A stretch of 64,000 bases of DNA, taken from assembly GCA_934359185.1 (NCBI GenBank), contig CAKRLE010000001.1:186001-250000 (forward strand). The letters run 5' to 3'. This DNA is from an uncultured Lachnospira sp. (GTDB taxonomy: Bacteria; Bacillota; Clostridia; Lachnospirales; Lachnospiraceae). Position numbers and translations under genes: made by a program. A model generated the notes under the pieces. The model made no database searches, was not told where the DNA came from, and saw nothing but the letters and a program-made list of their open reading frames with translations. Shown in pieces: positions 18,007 to 26,928 of this stretch; positions within the stretch are counted from its first letter, which is position 1, and each line of letters starts with the position of its first letter.

Positions 18007-18800
18007 ATTTCATTTATATCTTTAACCTTACGGTAAAAGAACAGTTTCTGGAAATCATAACCTAACTCTTTGTGATTGATTATCTGTTCTGTATTGCCAA
18101 CAAACAGGCAGCCATCTTTAACAAGTGACTTATTAAACTTGCAATATATGTCATGCTTTGCTTCTTCTGTAAAGTAAATAACAACATTGCGGCATACAAT
18201 AAGATGGCATCCTGTTGGATATGGATCTTTTAAAAGATTACTTTTCTTAAACTCAACACATTTTTTAATATCATCGCTTATCTTATAGAACCTGTCTCCC
18301 ATCTTTTCAAAGTACTTGTTCTTAAATTCATCCGGGAGTCCTTTAAGGCTGGCGGCACCATATACACCATCTTTAGCCTTCTCAAGAACCTGATCATCTA
18401 TATCAGTAGCTATAATCTTAATCTTACGCAATGGAACCTTCTTGGCAAGAACCATTGCAAGAGAATATGGCTCATCACCTGTTGAACACGCTGCACTCCA
18501 TATCTTAAGGTTCTCCCCAAATCTGCTTATCAGATCTGGAAGAATATCATTTTCAAGAATCTTCCACAAAGCAGGATTGCGATAGAACTCCGATACATTA
18601 ATTGTAAGATAATTAACAAACTGTTCAAGCATCTCCTTATTAGAATTCAATGCCTGGCTATAGCTGTCATATCCGTCAAATTTGTTACGTTCTATAAGAG
18701 AATCTATTCTTCTCTTCATCTGTCTCTCTTTATAAGCATTAAGATCTATGCTTGTCGTCTTAAAAACGTATTTTTTAAATTCTTCATAATCTTTTATCAT
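18003..18800 (-). CDS. cheR: Chemotaxis protein methyltransferase CheR
   Basis: S-adenosylmethionine-dependent methyltransferase that methylates glutamates of chemoreceptors. 265 residues: a CheR N-terminal helical domain (about 1-75) and the catalytic domain with the SAM loop AACSTGDEPYSLAM (about 100-113), the aspartate of IIATDIDD and the CRNVVIYF motif near 200. ATG 18800 is preceded by GAGGAATAC; the in-frame ATG at 18824 has no site. No other chemotaxis gene is nearby, so it stands as an orphan in this window. It implies a motile or chemoreceptor-bearing cell. Confidence 0.94.
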   Translation of the reverse strand: MIKDYEEFKKYVFKTTSIDLNAYKERQMKRRIDSLIERNKFDGYDSYSQALNSNKEMLEQFVNYLTINVSEFYRNPALWKILENDILPDLISRFGENLKIWSAACSTGDEPYSLAMVLAKKVPLRKIKIIATDIDDQVLEKAKDGVYGAASLKGLPDEFKNKYFEKMGDRFYKISDDIKKCVEFKKSNLLKDPYPTGCHLIVCRNVVIYFTEEAKHDIYCKFNKSLVKDGCLFVGNTEQIINHKELGYDFQKLFFYRKVKDINEI

Positions 18801-18951
18801 ATATCTGTATTCCTCTTTCCTCATAAATTAAATATCATTCATCATTTTTGATATTATTTTATCATACATTCCAAAAAAAATCTTTATATTTATATAATTT
18901 TTCAATCAAATTATGATAAAATAAATCAAATTAGAAAAACGAGGATTAAAT

Positions 18952-19707
18952 ATGGACGAAGAAACACTTTTAAAGCGCAAAATACTTGATACTGCCAACA
19001 GGGCATATCAGGCTAATATATATACATATACAAATTTTCTAAGTATTAGTGAACTATCCGTGTATAACATGATGAAAGATAAACTTTCTTTCATACATTC
19101 AGAAAGCTATGGTGGTAATCCTTCATGTGAAAGGCAGATGATCCAGTTTGGAGATGAAGAAACACTTGGCTATAAAAGTGAATATCCTATAGCCCTTCTT
19201 CTTATTGAGCCTCTAACCCCTAAGTTTGCCGAAAAACTGGAGCACAGAGATTACCTCGGTGCGCTTATGAATCTAGGAATCCAACGTGAACTGATTGGTG
19301 ATATCATAGTTCATGAAAAAAATACCTATGTCTACTGTGTCAGCCACATATCCGATTATATTACAGATAATCTCTCGACCATACGCCATACGCATATCAA
19401 AGCCAGTATCTGCGACCCATCTGTCATTGATTCATTCACAAGAGAGCTTACCGATATCGAGGTAATAGCTGCATCTCCTAGAATCGATGCCGTTGTATCA
19501 AGCATTGCAAAGATTTCCAGAAGCCAGTGCAATGAATTATTCGCCGCCAAAAAAATTTTTTTAAATGGGATATGCACTGAAAATAAGAGCTATCAGCTAA
19601 AAAATGATGATATTCTTGTAATTAGGGGAATTGGTAAATTCATATATAACGGCTGTGGCAACGAAACAAAAAAAGGACGTGTTTATGTAAAATTGCAGAA
19701 ATATTAG
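18952..19707 (+). CDS. YlmH-like S4-domain RNA-binding protein
   Basis: 251 residues: an N-terminal domain of about 170 residues and a C-terminal S4 RNA-binding domain (about 178-245, beginning RIDAVVSSIAKISRSQCNELF and containing KIFLNGI). The layout is that of the YlmH family, which in other Firmicutes lies in the division cluster and has been tied to ribosome rescue or quality control. Here it is a single-gene unit with its own terminator, not next to ylm genes. GAGGATTAAAT precedes the ATG. Confidence 0.82.
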   Translation: MDEETLLKRKILDTANRAYQANIYTYTNFLSISELSVYNMMKDKLSFIHSESYGGNPSCERQMIQFGDEETLGYKSEYPIALLLIEPLTPKFAEKLEHRDYLGALMNLGIQRELIGDIIVHEKNTYVYCVSHISDYITDNLSTIRHTHIKASICDPSVIDSFTRELTDIEVIAASPRIDAVVSSIAKISRSQCNELFAAKKIFLNGICTENKSYQLKNDDILVIRGIGKFIYNGCGNETKKGRVYVKLQKY

Positions 19708-19722
19708 CAATCTGGTATCAAA

Positions 19723-19746
19723 GGGGTCAAAATACCTTTTGACCCC
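19723..19746 (+). terminator. Hairpin after the YlmH-like gene
   Basis: GGGGTCAAAA (19723-19732) pairs perfectly with TTTTGACCCC (19737-19746) around TACC, 15 bases after the stop. The internal T run plus the stable stem suggest termination of the plus-strand transcript. Confidence 0.65.
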
Positions 19747-19760
19747 AACATCATTATATA

Positions 19761-19798
19761 AAAAACGGGCTGTGTGTTAATCGCTTAACACGCAGCCC
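19761..19798 (-). terminator. Intrinsic terminator of the cmk-ispH-rpsA operon
   Basis: GGGCTGTGTGTTAA (19767-19780) pairs with TTAACACGCAGCCC (19785-19798). On the minus strand the stem is followed by GTTTTTTATA, a classical U-tract. It lies 30 bases past the S1 gene. Confidence 0.88.
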
Positions 19799-19828
19799 AT
19801 TTAATATTAGATAGACTAGCAAATTTAA

Positions 19829-20911
19829 TTATTCTTCCTCTGAAGCATCTGTGGCATCATCATTAAGAAGAGCCTTCATGCTAAGAGAAATCTTCTTCTC
19901 AGCTTCATTAAGGTCTACAACCTGAGCCTCAATCTCCTGGCCAACTGAAAGGACATCGCTTGGCTTGTTAATATGCTCCTTAGAAATCTGTGATACATGA
20001 AGTAATGCATCAATTCCATCCTCAAGCTGAACGAATGCACCGAAATCTGTCATTCTTGCAACTGTTCCCTTAACAACATTGCCAACAGCATACTTAGTTG
20101 CTACATCGTTCCATGGGTTAAGATCTGGATACTTTGCGCTAAGTGCAATCTTGTTACCATTGATTTCCTTGATAAAGCACTTAACTGAATCGCCAACCTT
20201 GAATACCTTCTTAGGATTCTCTGTTCTTCCCCATGACATCTCTGAAATGTGAAGAAGTCCATCAACTCCGCCTAAATCAATAAATGCACCAAAATCTGTT
20301 ACATTCTTAACTGTACCTTCAACTGTATCGCCTTCTTTAATCTTAGAAAGAAGCTCTTTCTGAGCCTTTTCCTTAGCTGCTACGATAAGCTGCTTGCAAT
20401 CACCTATAATTCTTCTCTTCTTAGGATTATACTCTGTGATAACAAATGATACTTCCTTGCCATTATATACTGATAAATCCTTAACATAAGTATCAGATAC
20501 AAGACTAGCTGGAATAAATACTCTAGTCTCATCAACTAAAACACTGATACCACCATTAAGAACCTGATTAACTGTCGCTGTAAGAACTGTACCGTTCTCA
20601 AATGCTTCCTCAAGCTTCTTGCTGCCCTGTTCTGCAACAAGTCCTCTTCTTGAAAGGATAACCTGTCCTTCTCCATCATTAACCTTGCGGACCTTTGCCT
20701 GGATAACGTCACCAACATGAACAACCTCTCTTAAATCAAGGTTAGGCTGTGAAGAATAATCGCTTCTTGTCATTATGCCGTCAGCTTTATATCCAATATT
20801 AAGAACAATGCTGTCTTCTTTGACACTGATAACTGTTCCGTCAACAACTTCTCCTGTATGAATTACTTTTAATGATTCCTCTAACATCTGCTCAAAGCTC
20901 ATTTCTGACAT
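19829..20911 (-). CDS. rpsA: 30S ribosomal protein S1 homologue (four S1 domains)
   Basis: RNA-binding protein of 360 residues built from four S1 (OB-fold) repeats, with start motifs GEVVDGTVISVKEDSIVLNIG, GTVLTATVNQVLNGG, GDTVEGTVKNVTDFGAFIDLG and GNVVKGTVARMTDFGAFVQL. Firmicutes proteins of this length are shorter than the six-domain E. coli S1 and may not be essential ribosome components. The ATG at 20911 has GAGGAGG upstream, inside ispH, so the two genes overlap by 20 bases. The acidic C-terminus (DDATDASEEE) is normal. A clear terminator follows. Confidence 0.92.
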   Translation of the reverse strand: MSEMSFEQMLEESLKVIHTGEVVDGTVISVKEDSIVLNIGYKADGIMTRSDYSSQPNLDLREVVHVGDVIQAKVRKVNDGEGQVILSRRGLVAEQGSKKLEEAFENGTVLTATVNQVLNGGISVLVDETRVFIPASLVSDTYVKDLSVYNGKEVSFVITEYNPKKRRIIGDCKQLIVAAKEKAQKELLSKIKEGDTVEGTVKNVTDFGAFIDLGGVDGLLHISEMSWGRTENPKKVFKVGDSVKCFIKEINGNKIALSAKYPDLNPWNDVATKYAVGNVVKGTVARMTDFGAFVQLEDGIDALLHVSQISKEHINKPSDVLSVGQEIEAQVVDLNEAEKKISLSMKALLNDDATDASEEE

Positions 20912-21740
20912 TAGTGTAAACCTCCTCAATAATGTTATTTGGGGTTGATGCCCCTGCTGTAATACCTATGCATTCTGCCATGGCTAAAACCGAAAGGTCT
21001 AAGTCACTAATCGTCTGAATGTAATATGTATTCTCACATTCACCCTTACAGATTTCATACAGTTTTCGCGTATTAGAACTGCTCTTGCCTCCGATAACTA
21101 TCATAGCGTCGACCTGCTTCGCAATCTCTCTGGCCTCTGTCTGTCGTTCCTCAGTTGCATTACAAATTGTATTACTAATGATAGTATTGTAACCCTTTTC
21201 GTCTATAATTTCAACTAATTCTTTAAATTTATTGTAATTAAATGTCGTTTGCGAAACTATACAAACATTTTTATCAAAATCAAGCATTAAATTTTCTGCT
21301 TTTTCGGCTGTATCAATGACAACTGGAGTGTTAACGCACCACCCCATTATCCCCTGTACTTCCGGGTGATTCTCATTGCCAATGATAACAATCTGTGCTC
21401 CTTCTTCGCTCTGTTTACGCACAATATTATGGATTTTTAAAACAAAAGGGCAGGTCGCATCAACTATATGCGCATGTTTGTTTTCTATATCATCATATAC
21501 CTGTTTTGATACACCATGTGAGCGGATCACAACTTTAGTGCTGTCATCTCCATCAAGCTGGTTTGCATCTTCTATAACCTTAACTCCTTTATGTTCGAGA
21601 TCTCTTACCACCTCTTCATTATGGATTATTGGTCCATATGTGCATATTTTATCTTCTCCTATCAGATCATACACTGTGTTGACAGCTCTCTGTACGCCAA
21701 AGCAGAATCCGGCAGACTTTGCAAGAATTATTTTTTTCAT
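20892..21740 (-). CDS. ispH: 4-hydroxy-3-methylbut-2-enyl diphosphate reductase IspH
   Basis: Last step of the MEP isoprenoid pathway, reducing HMBPP to IPP and DMAPP with a 4Fe-4S cluster. 282 residues with the three cluster cysteines in SAGFCFGVQRAV (about Cys13), DATCPFV (about Cys97) and SNTICNATEERQ (about Cys189), and the substrate-binding glutamate in the TEERQ stretch. The ATG at 21740 follows AGGAAGT; the longer frame to 21788 would overlap cmk. It lies 28 bases after cmk and overlaps the S1 gene by 20 bases, the common clostridial ispH-rpsA pairing. Confidence 0.96.
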   Translation of the reverse strand: MKKIILAKSAGFCFGVQRAVNTVYDLIGEDKICTYGPIIHNEEVVRDLEHKGVKVIEDANQLDGDDSTKVVIRSHGVSKQVYDDIENKHAHIVDATCPFVLKIHNIVRKQSEEGAQIVIIGNENHPEVQGIMGWCVNTPVVIDTAEKAENLMLDFDKNVCIVSQTTFNYNKFKELVEIIDEKGYNTIISNTICNATEERQTEAREIAKQVDAMIVIGGKSSSNTRKLYEICKGECENTYYIQTISDLDLSVLAMAECIGITAGASTPNNIIEEVYTNVRNEL

Positions 21741-21768
21741 ATAACTGATACTTCCTGAAATATTAATA

Positions 21769-22440
21769 TTATGCGTTAAGTTTCGCATTAATTATCTTTG
21801 TAAGTTCACAAACAACCTGTTCAATATCCATATCTGATGTATCAACCAGAACTGCGTCATCAGCCTGCTTAAGCGGTGATATTTCTCTGTGCATATCCTG
21901 ATAATCCCTGCTTTCTATATCAGCTTTAATATCATCATAATTACACTTTTCACCCTTACCAACAAGTTCATCATACCTTCTCTGTGCCCTAGCATCAGAA
22001 CTGGCTGTTAAATATATCTTGCAGAATGCATCTGGAAGCACAACTGTTCCTATATCTCTTCCATCCATGATAACATCTGTTTTTCTGGCAAGTTCTCTTT
22101 GTAAATCAACAAGCTTAATCCTTACAGAAGAATACTTTGATGTCTTAGATGCCATCCGTCCCGTCTCTTCTGTTCTTAGAAGCCCTGTGACATTCTCGCC
22201 ATTAAGAATGACCTGCTGTACACCTTCGCTGTATACGATATTGATATCAACATCTTTAACAGCACTATCTATAGCATGTTCATCGTCCGGATTAATTCCA
22301 TTTTTTGAAAAATGCACTGCCATCGCACGATACATTGCTCCTGTATCAACATATATATAATTCATCTTTTTAGCTAAAAGCTTTGCTATTGTACTTTTTC
22401 CAGCTCCTGCTGGTCCATCTATTGCAATTGAATGTGACAT
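21769..22440 (-). CDS. cmk: Cytidylate kinase
   Basis: Phosphorylates CMP and dCMP with ATP. 223 residues with the P-loop IDGPAGAGKSTIAK (about 7-20), the CMP-binding YVDTGAMYRA segment, RTEETGRMAS and the MDGRDIGTVVLPDA motif (about 127-140), all typical of type 1 Cmk. Normal length. It is the fourth gene of a run that starts at 25275 and ends with ispH-rpsA. Confidence 0.97.
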   Translation of the reverse strand: MSHSIAIDGPAGAGKSTIAKLLAKKMNYIYVDTGAMYRAMAVHFSKNGINPDDEHAIDSAVKDVDINIVYSEGVQQVILNGENVTGLLRTEETGRMASKTSKYSSVRIKLVDLQRELARKTDVIMDGRDIGTVVLPDAFCKIYLTASSDARAQRRYDELVGKGEKCNYDDIKADIESRDYQDMHREISPLKQADDAVLVDTSDMDIEQVVCELTKIINAKLNA

Positions 22441-22465
22441 ATCCTATCTCCTTATCTGATAAATT

Positions 22466-23704
22466 TTATTCCAGATGACTTGCGGCCGCATAACCTGTTG
22501 ACCACGCAATCTGTAGGTTAAACCCTCCTGTAACAGCATCTACATCAAGAACCTCTCCTGCAAACATAAGATTTTTTACAATCTTAGACTCCATTGTACC
22601 AGGATTAATCTCCTTAACATTAACTCCACCCTGGGTAATTATTGCCTCATTAAAGCCTCGTAAACCTGTAAGTGTAAGTTCAAATTCCTTAAGCAGCTTT
22701 ACCAGCTTCTGTCTTTCTGTTCTCGTTATCTCATTTACTTTTTTATTACCTTCAATTCCAGACAACATAACAACTACAGGAATAAGCTTCTTAGGAAGGA
22801 GTTTATCCAGACTGTTCTTAAATGATTTGTTTTTTTCTTCGTCAAAATCTCTTAATATTCTCTCATCAAGCTGCTCAAAACTAAGCGCCGGTTTTAAATC
22901 TATAACCAGCTTAAGATTCCTGCCCTTTAATTTTCCTGCAACAAAGCTGCTGGCAGACAATATTACAGGACCACTTACACCAAAATGTGTGAACAGCATT
23001 TCCCCAAAATCACTGTACAGCTCCTTTTGTCCGTCATATACCGTTATTGATATATTTTTCAGACTAAGCCCCTGAAGGTCTGCTTCCCACTCTTCCTTGA
23101 CTGTAAACGGAACCAGTGCTGGAAGTATACTTGTAACATCATGCCCTAATTTTCTTGCAAATCTGTATCCATCTCCAGTTGAACCTGTACTCTGATATGA
23201 ATTTCCGCCTGTTGCAACAATTACATAATCTGCATCAATTTTCTCCTCAACATTGCCAAATACTGTAACAACACCACATGCTCTGTTATCTTTGACAATT
23301 ATGTCCTTAACAACAGTATTAAGCCTTACATCAACCTTCTGCCTTCTTAGCTCCTTATTAAGAGCTGCAATAACATCAGATGAATGATCTGACTCTGGAA
23401 ATACTCTGTTGCCTCTCTCAATCTTAATCGGAAGTCCAAGTTCATCAAAAAATCCCAGAACATCATAATTGCTGAATCCATTGAGCGAGCTATACATAAA
23501 CTTTTTATTAGTAACTATACTGTTAAACAAATCTTCACTGTCACCTGCATTGGTTATATTGCATCTTCCCTTACCTGTGATGAAAAGCTTCTTACCCAGC
23601 TTTTCATTCTTCTCTATAAGAGTCACCCGCAGACCTTTTCTGGCAGCTGTTATGGCAGCCATCATGCCTGCCGCTCCACCACCTATCACAATCACTTTAC
23701 TCAT
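22466..23704 (-). CDS. HI0933/BaiN-like NAD(P)/FAD-dependent oxidoreductase
   Basis: Flavoprotein of 412 residues. The N-terminal FAD motif VIGGGAAGMMAAITAARKG (about 5-23) and the later ITGKGRCNITNAG (about 43-55) mark the HI0933 family, as do the C-terminal TQGGVNVKEINPGTMESK and NLQIAWSTGYAA segments. A few relatives act on bile-acid intermediates or other enones, but most have no known substrate, so no symbol is given. It overlaps the upstream RpiR gene by eight bases and lies 25 bases before cmk. Confidence 0.88.
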   Translation of the reverse strand: MSKVIVIGGGAAGMMAAITAARKGLRVTLIEKNEKLGKKLFITGKGRCNITNAGDSEDLFNSIVTNKKFMYSSLNGFSNYDVLGFFDELGLPIKIERGNRVFPESDHSSDVIAALNKELRRQKVDVRLNTVVKDIIVKDNRACGVVTVFGNVEEKIDADYVIVATGGNSYQSTGSTGDGYRFARKLGHDVTSILPALVPFTVKEEWEADLQGLSLKNISITVYDGQKELYSDFGEMLFTHFGVSGPVILSASSFVAGKLKGRNLKLVIDLKPALSFEQLDERILRDFDEEKNKSFKNSLDKLLPKKLIPVVVMLSGIEGNKKVNEITRTERQKLVKLLKEFELTLTGLRGFNEAIITQGGVNVKEINPGTMESKIVKNLMFAGEVLDVDAVTGGFNLQIAWSTGYAAASHLE

Positions 23705-24626
23705 CTTTATCTCCTGACATTCTCTTTAATTCCTCATAAGCATTATCATTTAGAAGATTAATGTCATCATTGCCTCCCATATGGTAATTACCCAGAACAT
23801 TCTCCAGCATTTCAATATTGTTTACAACGCTTTCATGACGCACAAGACATAATGCAACTATCAGTGCATTGATAACACTAAGTGGTGCAACAAGCGAATC
23901 AACTATAGATGCCATATCACTTCTTGCAAACAGATTACATGATGAATACATATTCATCGGAGAATGCTTGCTGTCTGTTATGGCTATTATCTTTGCATTG
24001 CGGTCATTAGCAAATTCCATTGCTTTAAGTGTTGTCATTGAATATCTTGGAAAGCTGATTCCAATAACAACATCATTGTTTCCAACATGTATCATTTCTT
24101 CCAGTATTTCATTCGTATTACTGCTTGTAACCTGTATTACATTCGCTCTTATAATCTTAAGATAATATGCAAGAAATGACGCTAATGGTCCACAATTTCT
24201 AAGGCCAACTATATACACATGGTCAGCTCCAAGTATATCATTAACAGCAATATCAAATGATTGTCTGTCAATAGACTCAAGCGTCAGGATTATCTTGTCC
24301 GAGTCTGCCTTTAAGACATTATCCAGCACCTGTTCCCTTGGCATGACCCCACCAGCTATCTCAATTCTTTCTATTGAATGTATCTTTTCCTGAACCATAT
24401 CAGCAAGCTTCTTCTGAAATTCTGGATAGCCCGAAAATCCAAGTCCATATGCAAATCTTACAACTGTCGATTCACTGACACCTGCCCTGACTCCTAACTC
24501 AAATGCGGTAAGAAACGCTGCTTTCTCGTAATTATTAAGAACAAAATCTGCAATTCTCTTCTGTCCTTTGCTTAACGTATTCTTTTGCTTTCTGATTATA
24601 TTGAGTAATTCTAGTGAAGATTCCAT
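23697..24626 (-). CDS. MurR/RpiR family transcriptional regulator
   Basis: 309 residues: an N-terminal RpiR-type helix-turn-helix (about 1-80, with LSKGQKRIADFVLNNYEKAAFLTA and GVSESTVVRFA) and a sugar-phosphate-binding SIS domain (about 120-255, with VYIVGLRNCGPLASF and GISFPRYSMTT). Such regulators sense phosphorylated sugars. The target is not obvious, because the downstream genes are housekeeping. The last eight bases overlap the flavoprotein gene, indicating co-transcription. The C-terminal 40 residues are acidic. Confidence 0.9.
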   Translation of the reverse strand: MESSLELLNIIRKQKNTLSKGQKRIADFVLNNYEKAAFLTAFELGVRAGVSESTVVRFAYGLGFSGYPEFQKKLADMVQEKIHSIERIEIAGGVMPREQVLDNVLKADSDKIILTLESIDRQSFDIAVNDILGADHVYIVGLRNCGPLASFLAYYLKIIRANVIQVTSSNTNEILEEMIHVGNNDVVIGISFPRYSMTTLKAMEFANDRNAKIIAITDSKHSPMNMYSSCNLFARSDMASIVDSLVAPLSVINALIVALCLVRHESVVNNIEMLENVLGNYHMGGNDDINLLNDNAYEELKRMSGDKDE

Positions 24627-24651
24627 GTTAACACCATTCCATCAGATTTAA

Positions 24652-25275
24652 TCATTCTTCAAACATAAAAGAAAACATGTCTTTAAAGTAAGGCAGTTCT
24701 ATAATACAGTCACAGAATGCATGCCACTCTGCAAGCTTGTGGTTCTTTCTCGAATTATACATAGCAACTGCGTTCTCATATGAGAATGTACATGTTCTCA
24801 TCTGGTTATAGCTTTCTGGAAGAAGCTGTATAATACTGTACCAGTAATTCTTGTCCTTAGTCTCAACAAACTTTAATCTGAGCTGTTCTAAGAATTCTAT
24901 GTTTTTATTCATGAATTCAATAGTATCTTCATTCATATGGTCAGTGCTGAAATCGCCAAGTTCAAAAGGCTTGCTGTGGATCTTATGCATTGTGCTTGTA
25001 GAATTGGCAACTGTTCCAATCTTATATGTATCATATTCTTTCCACCAGTACAGTGGCGCTGTTATATCTGTGCTTATAAATATCTGTCTTATAAATTTTC
25101 TATGGTCGCTGCCAGACTTGCATAATCTCTTTGCAAGATCAAGGTCATTAGGTCCGAATGTGAATACGCCATCTTTAGTCTCACTATCCATTCTGCCCCA
25201 GCTGTTAAGCGGATTTCTGGCACCTCTCATAGCATTTTCAAAATTAAACACTTCTGTTCTTTCTATCTTAATCAT
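24652..25275 (-). CDS. Conserved-looking protein of unknown function, ThyX-like layout
   Basis: 207 residues, not recognised with confidence. The order of features recalls flavin-dependent thymidylate synthase ThyX: an HRKFIRQIFISTDITAPLYW strand/helix, then DTYKIGTVANSTSTMHK at about 90-106 where ThyX has its RHRxxSxNExSxRY site, and a C-terminal LPESYNQM...SRKNHKLAEWHAFC helix pair. The ThyX signature itself is absent, so thymidylate synthase activity is not claimed. ATG 25275 is chosen because GAGG lies six bases upstream. It heads the run RpiR-flavoprotein-cmk-ispH-rpsA and has its own promoter. Confidence 0.6.
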   Translation of the reverse strand: MIKIERTEVFNFENAMRGARNPLNSWGRMDSETKDGVFTFGPNDLDLAKRLCKSGSDHRKFIRQIFISTDITAPLYWWKEYDTYKIGTVANSTSTMHKIHSKPFELGDFSTDHMNEDTIEFMNKNIEFLEQLRLKFVETKDKNYWYSIIQLLPESYNQMRTCTFSYENAVAMYNSRKNHKLAEWHAFCDCIIELPYFKDMFSFMFEE

Positions 25276-25320
25276 ATCAAACCTCACTTCTATATTATTC
25301 AAACTGCCATCTAATTGAAT

Positions 25321-25349
25321 AGTATAACATACATATCAGCTTCATGAAA
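25321..25349 (-). promoter_or_regulatory. Putative promoter of the unknown-RpiR-cmk-ispH-rpsA run
   Basis: Minus-strand TTTCAT (25344-25349), 17-base spacer, TATACT (25321-25326), about 46 bases upstream of the start at 25275 and just after the terminator of the previous operon. Confidence 0.5.
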
Positions 25350-25413
25350 TACCCATAAAAAAATAAAACAAAATAACCTGTACCAATGGCATAAACCATC
25401 AGTACAGGTTATT
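25350..25413 (-). terminator. Intrinsic terminator of the sodium decarboxylase operon
   Basis: AATAACCTGTAC (25372-25383) pairs perfectly with GTACAGGTTATT (25402-25413), with an inner ATGG/CCAT stem. On the minus strand it is followed by a long U-rich run (TTGTTTTATTTTTTTATG). Confidence 0.92.
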
Positions 25414-25456
25414 AAATTATGTTTTAATATTCTATAAACACATTCAGCATCCTTAA

Positions 25457-26875
25457 TTATACTGGATAAGCCTTGTTCTCTGTATCAGCAGCCGCTGGAT
25501 CAACCTTTGTCTGCTGTGCTTCTCTGTACTTAAAGAACTCTGTTGCAACAGCTGGGAATAATGCATATGAAAGAACATCCTCATCCTGCTGTTTGTAACG
25601 CTGAACAACTGGGTCATTCTTGAACTTCTCAAGCTGTGGCTCAATGAGATCAGCAGGACGGCATGTAATAGGCTTCATATCACCAATAGCCTTCTTCTGA
25701 ACCTCTGGATTGAATGGCTTGATTGTCTGACCAAATTCACCAGCAAGAACCTTCTTAGATTCTTTAGTAATCATCTTGTAGCGCTCACCCTGTAATACAT
25801 TAAGAACAGCCTGAGTACCAACAATCTGTGATGATGGAGTAACAAGAGGTGGTTCACCATAATCCTTACGAACTCTTGGAATTTCCTCAAGAACTGCCTG
25901 GTACTTATCCTCTGCTCCAGCTTCCTTAAGCTGTGATACAAGGTTAGAAAGCATACCACCAGGAACCTGATAAAGTAATGTCTTGATGTTAACACCTAAT
26001 ACCTTAGTATTCATAAGACCTGACTTTAATGCTTCTTCTCTCATTGGCTGGAAGTATGCAGCTATCTCAGCAAGTAAATTCTGATCTAAGCCTGTGTCAT
26101 ACTGTGTTCCCTTAAATGTCTCAACCATAACCTCTGTAGCTGGCTGTGATGTACCCATAGAAAATGGTGACATAGCTGTATCAATTATGTCAGCACCAGC
26201 CTCAACAGCCTTAAGGTATGTCATTGACGCAACACCAGATGTATAGTGAGTATGCATCTGGATTGGAAGTGATGAACCAGCCTTTAATGCCTGTACAAGT
26301 TCTGTAGCCTTATATGGAACTAAAAGACCAGCCATATCCTTGATACAGATTGAATCTGCACCCATATCCTCAATTCTCTTAGCTGTCTCTTTCCAATAGT
26401 CAAGAGTATAAGCATCACCTAATGTATAAGAAAGAGCAATCTGTGCATGTCCTTTCTCCTTCTTGGCAGCCTTAACAGCTGTCTCAAGATTTCTTAAATC
26501 GTTAAAGCAGTCAAAAATACGGATAATATCAATACCATTAGCAATTGACTTCTGAACGAAGTATTCAACTACATCATCTGCATAATGATTGTAACCTAAG
26601 ATATTCTGACCTCTGAAAAGCATCTGTAACTTAGTATTCTTAAATCCATCTCTTAACTTACGAAGTCTTTCCCATGGATCTTCCTTCAGGAAACGAAGTG
26701 ATGCATCAAATGTAGCACCGCCCCAGCACTCTACTGAATGATAACCAACCTTATCCATCTTATCAACGATTGGAAGCATCTGCTCTGTTGTCATTCTTGT
26801 AGCAATAAGTGACTGATGAGCATCTCTTAATACAGTCTCAGTTATCTTCAATGGTTTTTTAACCTGTTCTGCCAT
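25457..26875 (-). CDS. Keto-acid carboxyltransferase: oxaloacetate decarboxylase alpha / pyruvate carboxylase subunit B without biotin domain
   Basis: Moves the carboxyl group between carboxybiotin and pyruvate/oxaloacetate. 472 residues: HMGL-like TIM barrel with ITETVLRDAHQSLIATRM at the start, RGQNILGYNHYADDV and the metal-binding QMHTHYTSG, then the conserved carboxylase domain. It stops short of a biotinyl domain, which is provided by the separate carrier gene upstream, as in the 5S subunit of transcarboxylase. ATG 26875 has GGAGG eight bases upstream. Last gene of a five-gene operon. OadA, PycB and 5S cannot be distinguished from sequence alone. Confidence 0.92.
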   Translation of the reverse strand: MAEQVKKPLKITETVLRDAHQSLIATRMTTEQMLPIVDKMDKVGYHSVECWGGATFDASLRFLKEDPWERLRKLRDGFKNTKLQMLFRGQNILGYNHYADDVVEYFVQKSIANGIDIIRIFDCFNDLRNLETAVKAAKKEKGHAQIALSYTLGDAYTLDYWKETAKRIEDMGADSICIKDMAGLLVPYKATELVQALKAGSSLPIQMHTHYTSGVASMTYLKAVEAGADIIDTAMSPFSMGTSQPATEVMVETFKGTQYDTGLDQNLLAEIAAYFQPMREEALKSGLMNTKVLGVNIKTLLYQVPGGMLSNLVSQLKEAGAEDKYQAVLEEIPRVRKDYGEPPLVTPSSQIVGTQAVLNVLQGERYKMITKESKKVLAGEFGQTIKPFNPEVQKKAIGDMKPITCRPADLIEPQLEKFKNDPVVQRYKQQDEDVLSYALFPAVATEFFKYREAQQTKVDPAAADTENKAYPV

Positions 26876-26928
26876 TTTAAATTCCTCCAAATATTAATCA
26901 AACTATAAACTCTATATGAGTATTAATC

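Noticed and set aside
22466..23704. Naming the flavoprotein baiN
   Set aside because: No bile-acid cluster nearby; the family is broad.
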